From positions 3,721,001 through 3,785,000 of the forward strand of contig NC_003075.7 of NCBI RefSeq assembly GCF_000001735.4: a stretch of DNA of 64,000 nucleotides. Reading direction: 5' to 3'. The notes under the pieces are model-generated. The model ran no database searches. It was not told the origin of the DNA and was given only the letters and a program-made list of their open reading frames with translations. Within the stretch, counting starts at the first letter, position 1, and each line of letters starts with the position of its first letter. This document shows, piece after piece, positions 11,774-21,443 of the stretch. The stretch is from Arabidopsis thaliana. Its lineage: Eukaryota; Streptophyta; Magnoliopsida; Brassicales; Brassicaceae. The translations under genes were made by a program, and so were the position numbers.

Positions 11774-11887
11774 ACTATATGTAAGATAAAATGATTATTA
11801 AATATATTATAGTAAATTACAAAATTTACTGTATTATTATTTAAAATCTAAAATGTACATATGTTATGTAATGTAACATATCTTTTT

Positions 11888-12288
11888 ATTATATATGTTA
11901 TGTAAATGTCAAAATATTCCGTAATTCGTAATTGGATATTACACGAAAATTTGCAGTTTGGTTGTATACTTGAGACACGGGTGAAGGAAAGAAGAGCAGA
12001 TAGCATTTTTAGATCAGTTTTTCGAGATTGGTCTCTCATATCAAATTATGATTTTACTCGGCTGGGAAGAATTTGGGTAGTGTGGAGTCCAAAAGTCCGC
12101 TTGACACCATGTTTTACAAGTAGTTAAATGATTACTTGCTCAGTTCTGCTTGAGGGAATGGAGGAGGAGTTCTTTGTTTCTTTCGTCTATGCATCTAATT
12201 TTGTGGATGACAGGAAGGAGTTATGGGCAGATATGAAAAATCACTATGACTCACCCATGTTTAGAAATAAACCTTGGATGATCTATGG
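11888..12288 (+). pseudogene. LINE ORF2, endonuclease part (left of insertion)
   Basis: Encodes the start of the apurinic-type endonuclease of plant LINE ORF2. Recognisable stretches are NLQFGCILETRVKERRADSI (about 11950-12005), DFTRLGRIWVVWSPKVRLTP, and EEEFFVSFVYASNFVDDRKE. A TAA at 12125-12127 interrupts it. The frame runs to KPWMIYG at 12288, exactly where the LTR element begins, and continues in the same frame at 33436. The endonuclease nicks target DNA for target-primed reverse transcription. Confidence 0.9.
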
Positions 12289-13546
12289 TAATATGATCCT
12301 GGTTAGAATCACAGTCCCTTGAATACACTTCGTGTGGTTGATTGTAAGATGATAAGATTGTCCAGGAACAGTCTGCGGATTGACTGTATGATGGTGATGG
12401 TGATGGCGATCGAGTATCAGATCCTGATGGTGCGATCTAGTAGATTTGGTGACAGTGATGATGATGACGCGATCGAGTAGATTTGTTGATATGATGCTGC
12501 GATAGAGTGATTTTGGTGAAGTGATGATATGATGCTGCGATAGAGTGATTTTGATGAAGTGATGATATGATGCTACGATAGAGTGGTTTTGGTGAACTGA
12601 TGGTATGATGTTGCGATAGAGTGATTTTGGTGAACTGATGGTATGATGCTGCGATAGAGTGGTTTTGGTGAACTGATGGTATGATGTTGCGATAGAGTGG
12701 TTTTGGTGAAGTGATGATATGGAGATGAGATCGAGTATGGTGATGGAATGGGGATCGAGTAGAACTTCCAAAGGATGTGAAAGACCTTTGAACTTCCGAG
12801 CTTGATCGTGCTTGGATATGACACACCAAAAGCATTCACAAGATGAGATCGTGATATTACACACTCAAACTCAAGATCAAACGAATTCAGAAAGAGATTT
12901 GATAAGAAAAAAAGTTTGATGATTTGATTACAAGGAGAAGAAGAGATTATAAAGAAGAAGAAGAGTCTAGGGAAGATGTAAAGTCGTCATAGGGAAAGAA
13001 AAACGAAATAAACACACAAAGACTAAATTCAAATAAAATGGGCTTCTCCTTGGCAATGGGCTGCGAGACAACAATGGGCTGATGTGGTCGAGTGTGTGGG
13101 CTTGCCTCATTAAAAACCTCTCTTGGAAAACCCAATGGGACAAAACCAAGAGGAGGGAAAAAGAGTGCAAGTCACACACCTCCATTGTTGTCGCTTAAAC
13201 CGCTTGAATCACAACCAACGTGGTTTGACAAGCATCTTGTTTAAGACTGCCCTCAATGTGTTGTAGAAGTGTAGTGATATCTTGATTTAGTAGTCTAGTC
13301 TTCGATCTTGTCATTGGACCATTAAGAACATGCATTGCTTCCTTTTTTGTAGCTCCAAGCAGTTCATCTTCATGTTGGGTCGAGTAGTCCATCGAGTCAT
13401 TAGATTCAAGCTCCCTCAAGTCTTCAACAGCATGCTTGATCGAGTGGTTGATAACTTTCCCTCCTTCAAACTGCTCCTTAGCTCCATGATCCAAGCTTGT
13501 CATTATCTCATCAGCTCCATGATCCAAGCTTGTCATTATCACATCA
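12289..13546 (-). repeat. 3' LTR of the CRM-like element (1258 bp)
   Basis: Nearly identical to 32140-33430. It contains a 38-bp minisatellite (12490-12720), several CGATCGAGTA strings, and the last 351 bp of the pol frame (13195-13546). It holds two copies of the 33-bp repeat that is present three times in the 5' LTR. Confidence 0.93.
12490..12720 (-). repeat. 38-bp minisatellite in the CRM-like 3' LTR
   Basis: Six units of GATATGATGCTGCGATAGAG followed by TGATTTTGGTGAAGTGAT (38 bp), with single-base variation. The period is not divisible by 3, so all three minus frames stay open and yield Ser/His/Gln-rich peptides of 88-193 codons; these are repeat artefacts. The same array is at 32340-32572 in the other LTR. 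Confidence 0.88.
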
Positions 13547-15028
13547 TCCTCTCCCAGTTGAAAAGGATTTGACCTCAAATCTGTGTTGTCTGCAATAAAA
13601 GGAATAAGGTCAGCAACATTAAAACTATTACTCACATTATACTTACCTTGCAAATCCAAAGAGTAGGCATTGTTGTTGATCCTCTTGAGCACTTTAAAGG
13701 GTCCGTCTATCCTTGACATAAGTTTGGACTTTCTCTCTTTAGGAAAACGTTCTTTTCGGAGATGAATCCAAACCAAGTCTCCCTCGTTGAAGATGACTTC
13801 CTTTCTACTCTTGTTGGCGTGCTTAGCATACTGTTTTGTTTTCTCTTCAATGTTCTTCTTGGCCTGCTCATGAATCTGTTGCACCAATTCTGCCTTCTTC
13901 TTTCCATCTAGACTGACTCTTTCACTCAAAGGCAAAGGCATTCAATCCAAAGGAGTAGTAGGATTGAACCCATAAACGATTTGAAAAGGCGAAAATTTAG
14001 AGGCAGAATGCATAGAGTGATTATATGCAAATTCAACATGAGGTAGACAGTCCTCCCAAGTCTTTAGATTCTTTTTAATCAATGCACGCAAGAGTGTAGA
14101 CAATGTCCTATTAACGACCTCAGTTTGCCCATCAGTTTGCGGATGACAAGTAGTAGAAAACAACAACTTAGTTCCTAGCTTAGACCAAAGAGTTTTCCAA
14201 AAATAACTAAGAAACTTAGTGTCTCTATCTGATACTATGGTCTTAGGCATGCCATGCAAACGAACAACTTCCCTAAAGAACAGATTGGCTATATGTATGG
14301 CATCATCAGTTTTATGACAAGGGATGAAATGTGCCATTTTAGAAAATCTATCAACAACCACAAAAATCGAGTCCTTACCTGTCCTGGTCCTTGGCAAACC
14401 TACTACAAAGTCCATAGAAATATCATTCCAAGGATGCGAAGGAATAGGAAGAGGAGTATACAAACCGTGGGGTTGTGACTTAGCCTTAGCTTGTTTACAT
14501 GTTCGACACCTTTCACATATTCTCTCCACGTCTCTTTTCATATGCGGCCAGTGAAAGTGATCTTGCATTACTTTAAGAGTTTTTGAGACTCCAAAGTGTC
14601 CCATTAAGCCTCCACCATGTGCTTCCCTTATAAACAGCTCTCTCAAAGACGAATTAGGAATACACAAACGGTTATCATAAAACAAGAACCCGTCATGTCT
14701 ATAATATTTTCCAAATGCAAACTTTTCACAAGATGAATATATCTTTTCAAAATCAGAATCATTTGCATAAAGAGATTTTATATGCTCAAAACCGAGTAAC
14801 TTAGCATCAAGAGATGAGAGAAGAACATACCTCCTTGACAATGCATCAGCAACTACATTGTCCTTACCTTTCTTATATTTGATGACATAAGGAAATGTCT
14901 CAATGAATTCAACCCACCTTGCATGCCTCTTGTTGAGCTTCTGTTGTCCTTTAAGATGCTTCAAGGACTCATGGTCTGTGTGAATGACAAACTCCTTAGG
15001 CCAGAGGTAATGTTGCCACGTTTGTAAT
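13195..15028 (-). pseudogene. CRM-like pol, 3' part: RNase H end and integrase, running into the LTR
   Basis: From the Athila insertion at 15028 the frame resumes RNase H ([20 protein letters not shown]). It then has the integrase zinc-binding region (about 14650-14480, ending [11 protein letters not shown]) and the DDE core: MDFVVG near 14410, VSDRDTKF near 14220, QTEVVNR near 14110. A single in-frame TGA at 13942-13944 (after NPTTPLD) interrupts it. The tail (13195-13941) has the [20 protein letters not shown] region, [12 protein letters not shown], an 11-residue repeat ([11 protein letters not shown]) and [11 protein letters not shown]. The last 351 bp lie in the 3' LTR, so the polypurine tract is inside the coding sequence. 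Integrase joins element cDNA to host DNA. Apart from the stop and the Athila insertion it is well kept. Confidence 0.9.
13547..13555 (-). other. Polypurine tract of the CRM-like element
   Basis: In element sense GGGAGAGGA directly precedes the 3' LTR (TGATGTG). It overlaps codons for LGEDD of pol. Confidence 0.65.
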
Positions 15029-16785
15029 TGATAATAGGTTTTTCAGTCAATTATCCTAAAACACCAATCATGTCGTTGTAGTATTTTAGGTTGTCAATCC
15101 AAATGGGTGTGATGCTAACAATCAAGATGTGATCAGAAGTCACTAAGTCAAGCCAAGCAATAACAGGTTTTGGTGTGTTCTAGCAATCCTAAGTGAACAA
15201 GCAGGAAACAGAAAATCAAACAGAAACAGTAAAACACTCGACCAACACAGCTCTTTGCAGAGCCCTGGGTGAGGTCGAGTGACAGGTCGAGTAACAGACA
15301 GAAAATGAAACAAAGATACTCGACTGCACAGTCTGTTGCCAGACAACTGGGTGGTCGAGTATCAGGTCGAGTAACAGTAAAGAATTGCAGAAACTAAGCA
15401 ACAGGTGACAGGATGCAGTAAACAGCAGTAGAGTAAACAATAAAATCAATCAGACAAAGAATTCCTAAGGATGGGGTAATTGAGTAGTTTCGTTTCCTCA
15501 GTTTACAGGTGATTGACATGCTCAACAAATTAACCCTAGACAACAAGTTCGTTAACCAAATCTAAGTGCCACCGCAACAGAGACTCTCAAGCTAACCTAG
15601 TCCCAGACTCAATCACCATTGACGAGAGCTAACCTAACAGGCATTACGAATCAACAAGTTAAAGCCAAAACGCTCCCTGCAACCAATACCTTGGTACAGG
15701 GTCACGAATCTCTGGAATTAGTGGTTCAGGCATTTCATCGAACACCTTTTGGGCGCGGAAATGTCTGGGCTCAAATTCCAGTTGATCAGAAAGTAATAGG
15801 CATTAAGAACAACTAATCCAGAAGGGATCTATCAATCAATACTCAATCACCTAGCATACTGAGAATTCTACACTACTCTAACCCATCCTCAGAAACCTAT
15901 TCACTACTCAGACATCATGACAGAAAGCATAAACGTTGAACAGGTTGAAGACATGATAACAGCAGTATGATAACAGAATGAATAACAGTAAACGAAAATC
16001 AAGAACAGAAACTGAATATTGAATACTGAATAGATAAAGAGAAATCCGGATTACAAAAAGTCTAGAACACAAGGTCTGCGGAAATAAAAACTAGGTAAAA
16101 AACTACTCCATTCGAAAATGAGAAGTACATGCTACTTATAGCCAAATATCCCGAAACCCTAATACTCAAAACGACGAAGTATTTGGACGGGTTAAGAACT
16201 GTACTCGACCAACGTGGTCGAGTGAGAGCTCGAGTGAATAGCTGGAGTCTTCTTTTCTTCCTTGTGCTCGAGTGTCTGGTTGAGTGCGGAATGAAGAAGG
16301 CTCTGAAGCTTGTCATCGAGTATGCAGTCGAGTGGTGTGATGGAGATACTCGACCTCTAGGTAGAGTGAGGAGGTCGAGTGGTTGTCTGATGATGGAGGT
16401 GAAGACACTCGACCTCAAGGTCGAGTGAAGTGATCGAGTGACCGTGTGGTGATGGAGATGATGGCACTCGACCTCGGGGTCGAGTGGTGAGGTGAAGTGG
16501 TGATGTGCTCTACTCGACCTGGTTGTCGAGTGGTCTCTTGAGATCTTGAAGCTCCTACTCGACCTCTGGGTCGAGTGGTTTGTCATGATCAGGTCTGCTT
16601 CTTCCAGATAGCTCGTCAACAGCTCCAAATCACCTGAAATCAACGCAAATATGCAACATGCATGCAAAACTATCCTAAACATGCAAAGTGATGACAAATG
16701 ATGTGAAATGGTATAAAACAGTGATGATATGATGCTAAAGTGATGACAAATGGATGCTCAAAACATGCAAAATACACACTTATCA
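15029..16785 (-). repeat. Athila 3' LTR (1757 bp)
   Basis: Same length as the 5' LTR. It carries about 23 copies of TCGAGT or its complement ACTCGA, clustered at 15225-15370 and 16200-16585. Several are arranged as small palindromes such as ACTCGACCTCAAGGTCGAGT. Open frames on either strand have no known domain and are duplicated in the other LTR. Confidence 0.95.
16135..16141 (-). promoter_or_regulatory. Candidate TATA box in the Athila 3' LTR
   Basis: CTATAAG in element sense, inside TTTGGCTATAAGTAGCATG. The identical site at 28379-28385 in the 5' LTR would drive the genomic transcript. Confidence 0.45.
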
Positions 16786-16800
16786 ACTCCCCCAAACTTA
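16786..16800 (-). other. Athila polypurine tract
   Basis: TAAGTTTGGGGGAGT in element sense, immediately before the 3' LTR. It would prime plus-strand DNA synthesis. Confidence 0.8.
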
Positions 16801-18441
16801 GTCTTTGCTTGCCCTCAAGCAAACAATCAAGAACAAGCTGGAGGTGAGGTTTGAAAGCGGGGACTCAGAGCCAAAGCACTAGATAAACCAGATGAAATCA
16901 ATGTCCAAGTTGAAAGTTCTAAGCTGCAAGATCGAATTCTACTTAAAAACGTTAGCCATGCCTCATTAATCAATCAATCCGACTCATATGCTCGACCTAC
17001 ATAAGTTTTCAAATCCACCAATCCCTTTAACATTCATTAGTTCTGGAACGTGAATCAAGCAATGCATCATCAAAGAACTCATTTGGCTAAGGTAAAAGGT
17101 CAAGAGACAAAGATGGTCCCTTACAGAATAGGCTTTAGTAACAGGGGATCTCTCAAAAAATGATTAAGCTTTAGTAGAATGCTAAAGGTAAGTCCCAATC
17201 TATGCATACAGAGATAAGATCCCATCTACCCAGAGTACATCAAATGAAGCTCTAATGGTAATCCCATCTCCAATCCCAATACAAGAACTAAACTCTACCC
17301 TTTGCATTCATGAATCTTTTAAGCCCTTTTTCTAATCATTCTTTTCTTTTCTCTTAACTCTAGGCGAAGCTTCAACACTTTGATATATCTAGCGGATTTG
17401 GATTTCTTTAACAACTAAGGTTCCTGTTTTTAACATTTTAAAACCAAGGGCTTTTGTCCATCTTCAATAGCTAACAAGAACTCTTTCTTTTCTTTACAAA
17501 TCCCAAAACCTTTACTAGACTTTTTCTGCTTTTTTAGCTTACTTCACCTAGAGTCCTTTACCTTTTCTCATCAATGAATCAACCTCCCCCTTTTTTTTTC
17601 TTTTAAACACATCCCAACCCAAAGTATAAGCACCCACCTAGTCCTATCTAGTCCGAAAAATGCGAACTAGAACTACATGAGACACTATCTCTATCGTTAC
17701 GAACCTAACACTTTCTACCAAGCTTAATCGGAATAAGACCTCACAGACACTCACAAGTGATATAGGGCTTGAAAGAAAGTCTAGGTTTGGGTTTGGGTTA
17801 ACTGCTCTACTAAGGAGAGTCAGCTACTTGGATTAACAAGAGTGATCAAAATGAATAAGAGAATCCAAGTATTTTAGGGTATCCATGAGTTCAAATTTGA
17901 TGCAGACATGATAATTAAAGATCAGATTCAGGTTCAAATTGATAGGGAATGGTATCAGATCATGACAGTGTGGTCGAATAGAGCAATCTAGGCATGGTTC
18001 AGTTTTATTTCAAATTCATTGACTACGCAACAGACAACTAGCAACGAGGGCACTGAGTTTATCAGGTGAATCAAAATGCTTACAAGGCTATCTCATCATC
18101 ATCCCCTATGCATATGCAACAATCCTAAATGAAACACTCTAGACTCGATCCTAAATGTGATGCAACTACATGAACATTCTTTTTTTTTTTGTAGAATCAT
18201 TTTCTGAAATTTTTCAAAATTTTTTTTTTCGGTTTTTCTATGCCTTAGATGAATGCAGACTCAAAATTATACACAATGCAACACACACTTCCTGAGCCCT
18301 CCCCCAAACTTAAATCACACAGTCCACTGTGTGAATAAACTTGGAAGAGAGTACTCAGGACAAATCCAATCACAGAAACAAAAAAGGAAGAAACAAATCA
18401 CAACAGACGGTATAATACAATGGTGAAGTGAGGCGCTTACC
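16801..18441. other. Athila 3' noncoding spacer
   Basis: About 1.6 kb with no recognisable frame between the extra gene and the polypurine tract. A second polypurine-like tract, AAGTTTGGGGGAGGG in element sense, lies at about 18298-18312. Long noncoding spacers around the extra gene are usual in Athila. Confidence 0.6.
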
Positions 18442-20301
18442 TTAGTCGAAGAATGAACGTAGTTGCTCGTCAATGGCTGCCTGCGATTGCTCCCAGGCCA
18501 TAGACGAACCTCCTTGTTCTGTATCAGCTCCAGCAGATGGGTACTCGACCTCATCAGCTCTGTGGCGGCCAGCACCGCTCTGAGGAAACTTGACCTCTCT
18601 CCTTCTGCTGCGGCCAGCACCGCGGTCGAGTGATCTCCTCGAGTGAATGAGGCGTGATCTGCTGCTAGATCGAGTGAGTGTAGCCTTCCTTCTTCTCTTG
18701 TGTTCCCGGGATTCGAATGACGAATGCCTAGCCTGGACATGTGGGACTCTCTGCTCGCTAAGCTCAGGCCTGTGCGTAGGTGCATTAATTCTCCTCGATG
18801 GCATTTCCATAGGAGGTTGTACCTGTGGAATAGCAGTGGTGGAGGAAGAGCAACTCAGCTTGTCTGTCAGAAGCTTGAAACACTTGGCGATCAGCCTGTC
18901 CTGCTTCTTGCACCACTTCTGCAATTTACTGTTATTCTTATGAGCTTCAGTCAAGCTCTTGCTCTGCCTCGCTGGAGGTACATGTTCAGCAAAGTGATAC
19001 ATGCTAGTGTCGAACTTTACTGCTCCATCTTCATCCATCCCATCCGAAGCAGCTTCTTCAAGAAGATCGTCCTCATCTAATGGTGGAGCGTTCTCATAGT
19101 AGAGGCGTCCAATCTCAGGCCTAAAATCAATGTTATCTCTCTCGATTATCCGTGTGACCTCAGGGCTAGGGAGAAGGATGTTAGCTCTCCTGTCTGTAGA
19201 GTGCTCAAACCTGAACCTGTGGAAATCGTCAACCATTGCAAACTCCAGGAATTCGCAGTGACGTAGGTGCTCGATATCCATTGCTCGTGGCTCGAGTCCA
19301 GCAGAAATGAGTGGGACTCCACAAGCTATCAGAATAGGTGTCACCACGCCACCTATGCACAGAGCGCCTCGTGCTCTCTTGCGGTTATTGCTGACCGCCC
19401 AGTTTTTGTATCCACACAGATGGATCAGAAGAAGTATAGAGAGAGGTGTGTTATTGACTTCACCCTGGAGGGACATGCCATTTTTAGTTTGGCGGAGAGT
19501 TCCTTTGAGGGCCATTGCGATCATCTCCATATCAGAGTTAGTGACAGTCCCTGTAATCTCTCGGGAGTAGAGTACGTTGGCTACAGAACGCTGGAAGTAC
19601 CTGATGACAGGGCTGCGTATCTGATTGCTCTTTGACCTGGAAGCATTCAACGGTACAGAGCTGCCGATGGTGATCCACAAGTCTTTCAACTCTTCTCTTT
19701 CATACTTTGGCTTAGATCCCGTTCCACTGGGAAAATCAAACAATCCTTCCAATCGCTTGATTGATAACCTGTACTCATGACCATACACAGAAAATCGCAA
19801 GAATCCCAATCCTTCACAATCCAACTCATCAGAGGTCATACCTTGGTAGAGCTCTACTTGTAGTGTGGAGAGGAATTGTATTGTCTCATCTTCATATGCT
19901 ACATACAGATAAGCCATCAAAGTGTCCAGATGACAACTTTGGTACAGGTGCTGAACATCTTCCAACAATCCGAGTTGTGCAAGTGAGGTCGAGCAAGGAT
20001 ACCTCGTGCTACTGAACTCATTCAGCTTGAAAAGCCTAACATATTCCTCAGCAGGCAATATGTCGGGCTTGTGCAGAAGTTTGGTAGCTCTGCGAGTCTG
20101 TTCAGGCATGTACTCGTCCTCCAGATCTTCGTCTATAAGCTCATACCTCTCTCTCATCGTTCTCTTTCCTCGGGCTATCTCAGCTTTCCTTCTGAAACTT
20201 TCGTATTCTCTCTGTTCTCTCTCTGGCCTTGAAGATGACGATTCTGTCTCATCCATGTTGTAGTCAGGATCAACAGAAGAACTGCCACTGTAATTGCTCA
20301 T
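18442..20301 (-). CDS. Athila extra ORF (Arabidopsis retrotransposon ORF-1 type), 619 aa
   Basis: An unbroken 619-codon frame in the position after pol where env-like genes lie in the Athila lineage. The central part (LDTLMAYLYVAYEDETIQFL, ELDCEGLGFLRFSVYGHEYR, LEGLFDFPSG) matches what is commonly annotated in Brassicaceae as Arabidopsis retrotransposon ORF-1 (ATHILA family). The N-terminus is acidic and Ser-rich; residues about 440-560 include a Lys-rich stretch, then Arg/Ser-rich segments (HKRRRKATLTRSSSRSR). I see no clear signal peptide or transmembrane segment, so an envelope role is not supported by the sequence. Its function is unknown to me. The intact frame fits the recent insertion date. 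Confidence 0.8.
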   Translation of the reverse strand: MSNYSGSSSVDPDYNMDETESSSSRPEREQREYESFRRKAEIARGKRTMRERYELIDEDLEDEYMPEQTRRATKLLHKPDILPAEEYVRLFKLNEFSSTRYPCSTSLAQLGLLEDVQHLYQSCHLDTLMAYLYVAYEDETIQFLSTLQVELYQGMTSDELDCEGLGFLRFSVYGHEYRLSIKRLEGLFDFPSGTGSKPKYEREELKDLWITIGSSVPLNASRSKSNQIRSPVIRYFQRSVANVLYSREITGTVTNSDMEMIAMALKGTLRQTKNGMSLQGEVNNTPLSILLLIHLCGYKNWAVSNNRKRARGALCIGGVVTPILIACGVPLISAGLEPRAMDIEHLRHCEFLEFAMVDDFHRFRFEHSTDRRANILLPSPEVTRIIERDNIDFRPEIGRLYYENAPPLDEDDLLEEAASDGMDEDGAVKFDTSMYHFAEHVPPARQSKSLTEAHKNNSKLQKWCKKQDRLIAKCFKLLTDKLSCSSSTTAIPQVQPPMEMPSRRINAPTHRPELSEQRVPHVQARHSSFESREHKRRRKATLTRSSSRSRLIHSRRSLDRGAGRSRRREVKFPQSGAGRHRADEVEYPSAGADTEQGGSSMAWEQSQAAIDEQLRSFFD

Positions 20302-21443
20302 GATTCTCCTGTAGGGATTTAGAACTCAAAGCTCAAATGTCAATAGGTTAGTCTCAAAGATAGCAATGAAACAAAATTATTGTCAATAGGCAATGAAACA
20401 GATTGAAAAGGTCGAGTACAATTCCGTACTCGAGTAACCTGAGCTGTTCCTGAGCTTAGATGAAATGGATCGAGTATCTTCTCAGAGGTCGAGTTGTGGT
20501 GCTTCAGTGGGTCGAGTGAATCGTAGAGATAGAGTGAATCGTGAAAGCTAGTGGTCGAGTAGCTTCTCTGAAGTTGGAAGGCTCTACTGAGTTCACGAAC
20601 AAGAAGCCGAGTATAATATTGCAGGGGTCGAGTGCTTTTAGGAGGTCGAGTGATTTCTTGAAGTCGGCTAGGACGGCGTCGGTCGAGTGCCTCGACGAGA
20701 CCGGGAAGCGAGGTCGATCGGTTTCTTTTGAAAGAGATGACGGTTGATGCGAATGAATTGGTCGAGTATATGGAAGGAATCGAGTGAAGTGGTTTGGTCG
20801 GTTGACGGAGTGGATGGGCTGGTGACGGCGCGAGGGAGTGGTCGAGTGAATTTCTCAGTGGTCGAGTAGCTCTTTGGGCGGCGATTTGTGGTGTAGGGAG
20901 ATTAGAGTGTCGGCGGTGAAATGAAAAGTGGAAGGTCGAGTGGATTTGGAGTGGTCGAGTAGCGCTTCAAAATGAGTGGTCTAGGTTGAGTTTTAGATTC
21001 TCTCTCTAGCTTATCCTCAGCGCGTGGTCCACACACTGTTGATTGAGAAAATTTCTTTGCAGAAAACCTACTGTAAACTGTAGGAGATTTCTGCAGGTCT
21101 CTGTAGCTTCTGTTGGTCGAGTAAAATGATGATTTAAAATTTTTGGGTTTTAAACATCACATATGCTCGACCAATGTACTCGAGTGCAGGGTCTCAGGTG
21201 CAACAGAAAATTTTCAAAATTTTGTACTCCAACGGGCTGTACACTCGATCTCCAGGTCTTCGACAGAGTAAAAGTTTTAAATTTTTACTCTATCTCCGCG
21301 TTGTTCTCTTGTCTCTGAAAACCACAAACACAACTAAAACAAATCAAAAATATCAAGAAGGTAAAAATTATTTACAAGGATAGTCATGGGACTTCCTCCC
21401 AAGTGAGCTTGTTTAAAGTCATTAGCTTGACTCCTTTACTCCT
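20302..21443. other. Athila spacer between pol and the extra ORF, TCGAGT-rich
   Basis: No coding frame recognised. Contains about 17 copies of TCGAGT, nearly all as GGTCGAGT or GATCGAGT on the plus strand (ACTCGACC in element sense). This is roughly thirty times the density expected for a hexamer. Confidence 0.75.

Noticed and set aside
12283-12864. Ser/His/Gln-rich open frames on the minus strand (and copies at 32071-32717)
   Set aside because: Products of the 38-bp minisatellite in the LTR; present in both LTRs and in several frames.
16062-16697. 211-codon minus frame (copy at 28306-28941)
   Set aside because: Lies in the Athila LTR, rich in residues encoded by the TCGAGT repeats, no domain, and duplicated with the LTR.
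19267-19635. 122-codon plus frame
   Set aside because: Antisense shadow of the 619-codon Athila ORF.
18442-20301. Calling the Athila extra ORF an envelope gene
   Set aside because: Position fits, but no signal peptide or transmembrane span is visible, so only the ORF-1 family name is used.
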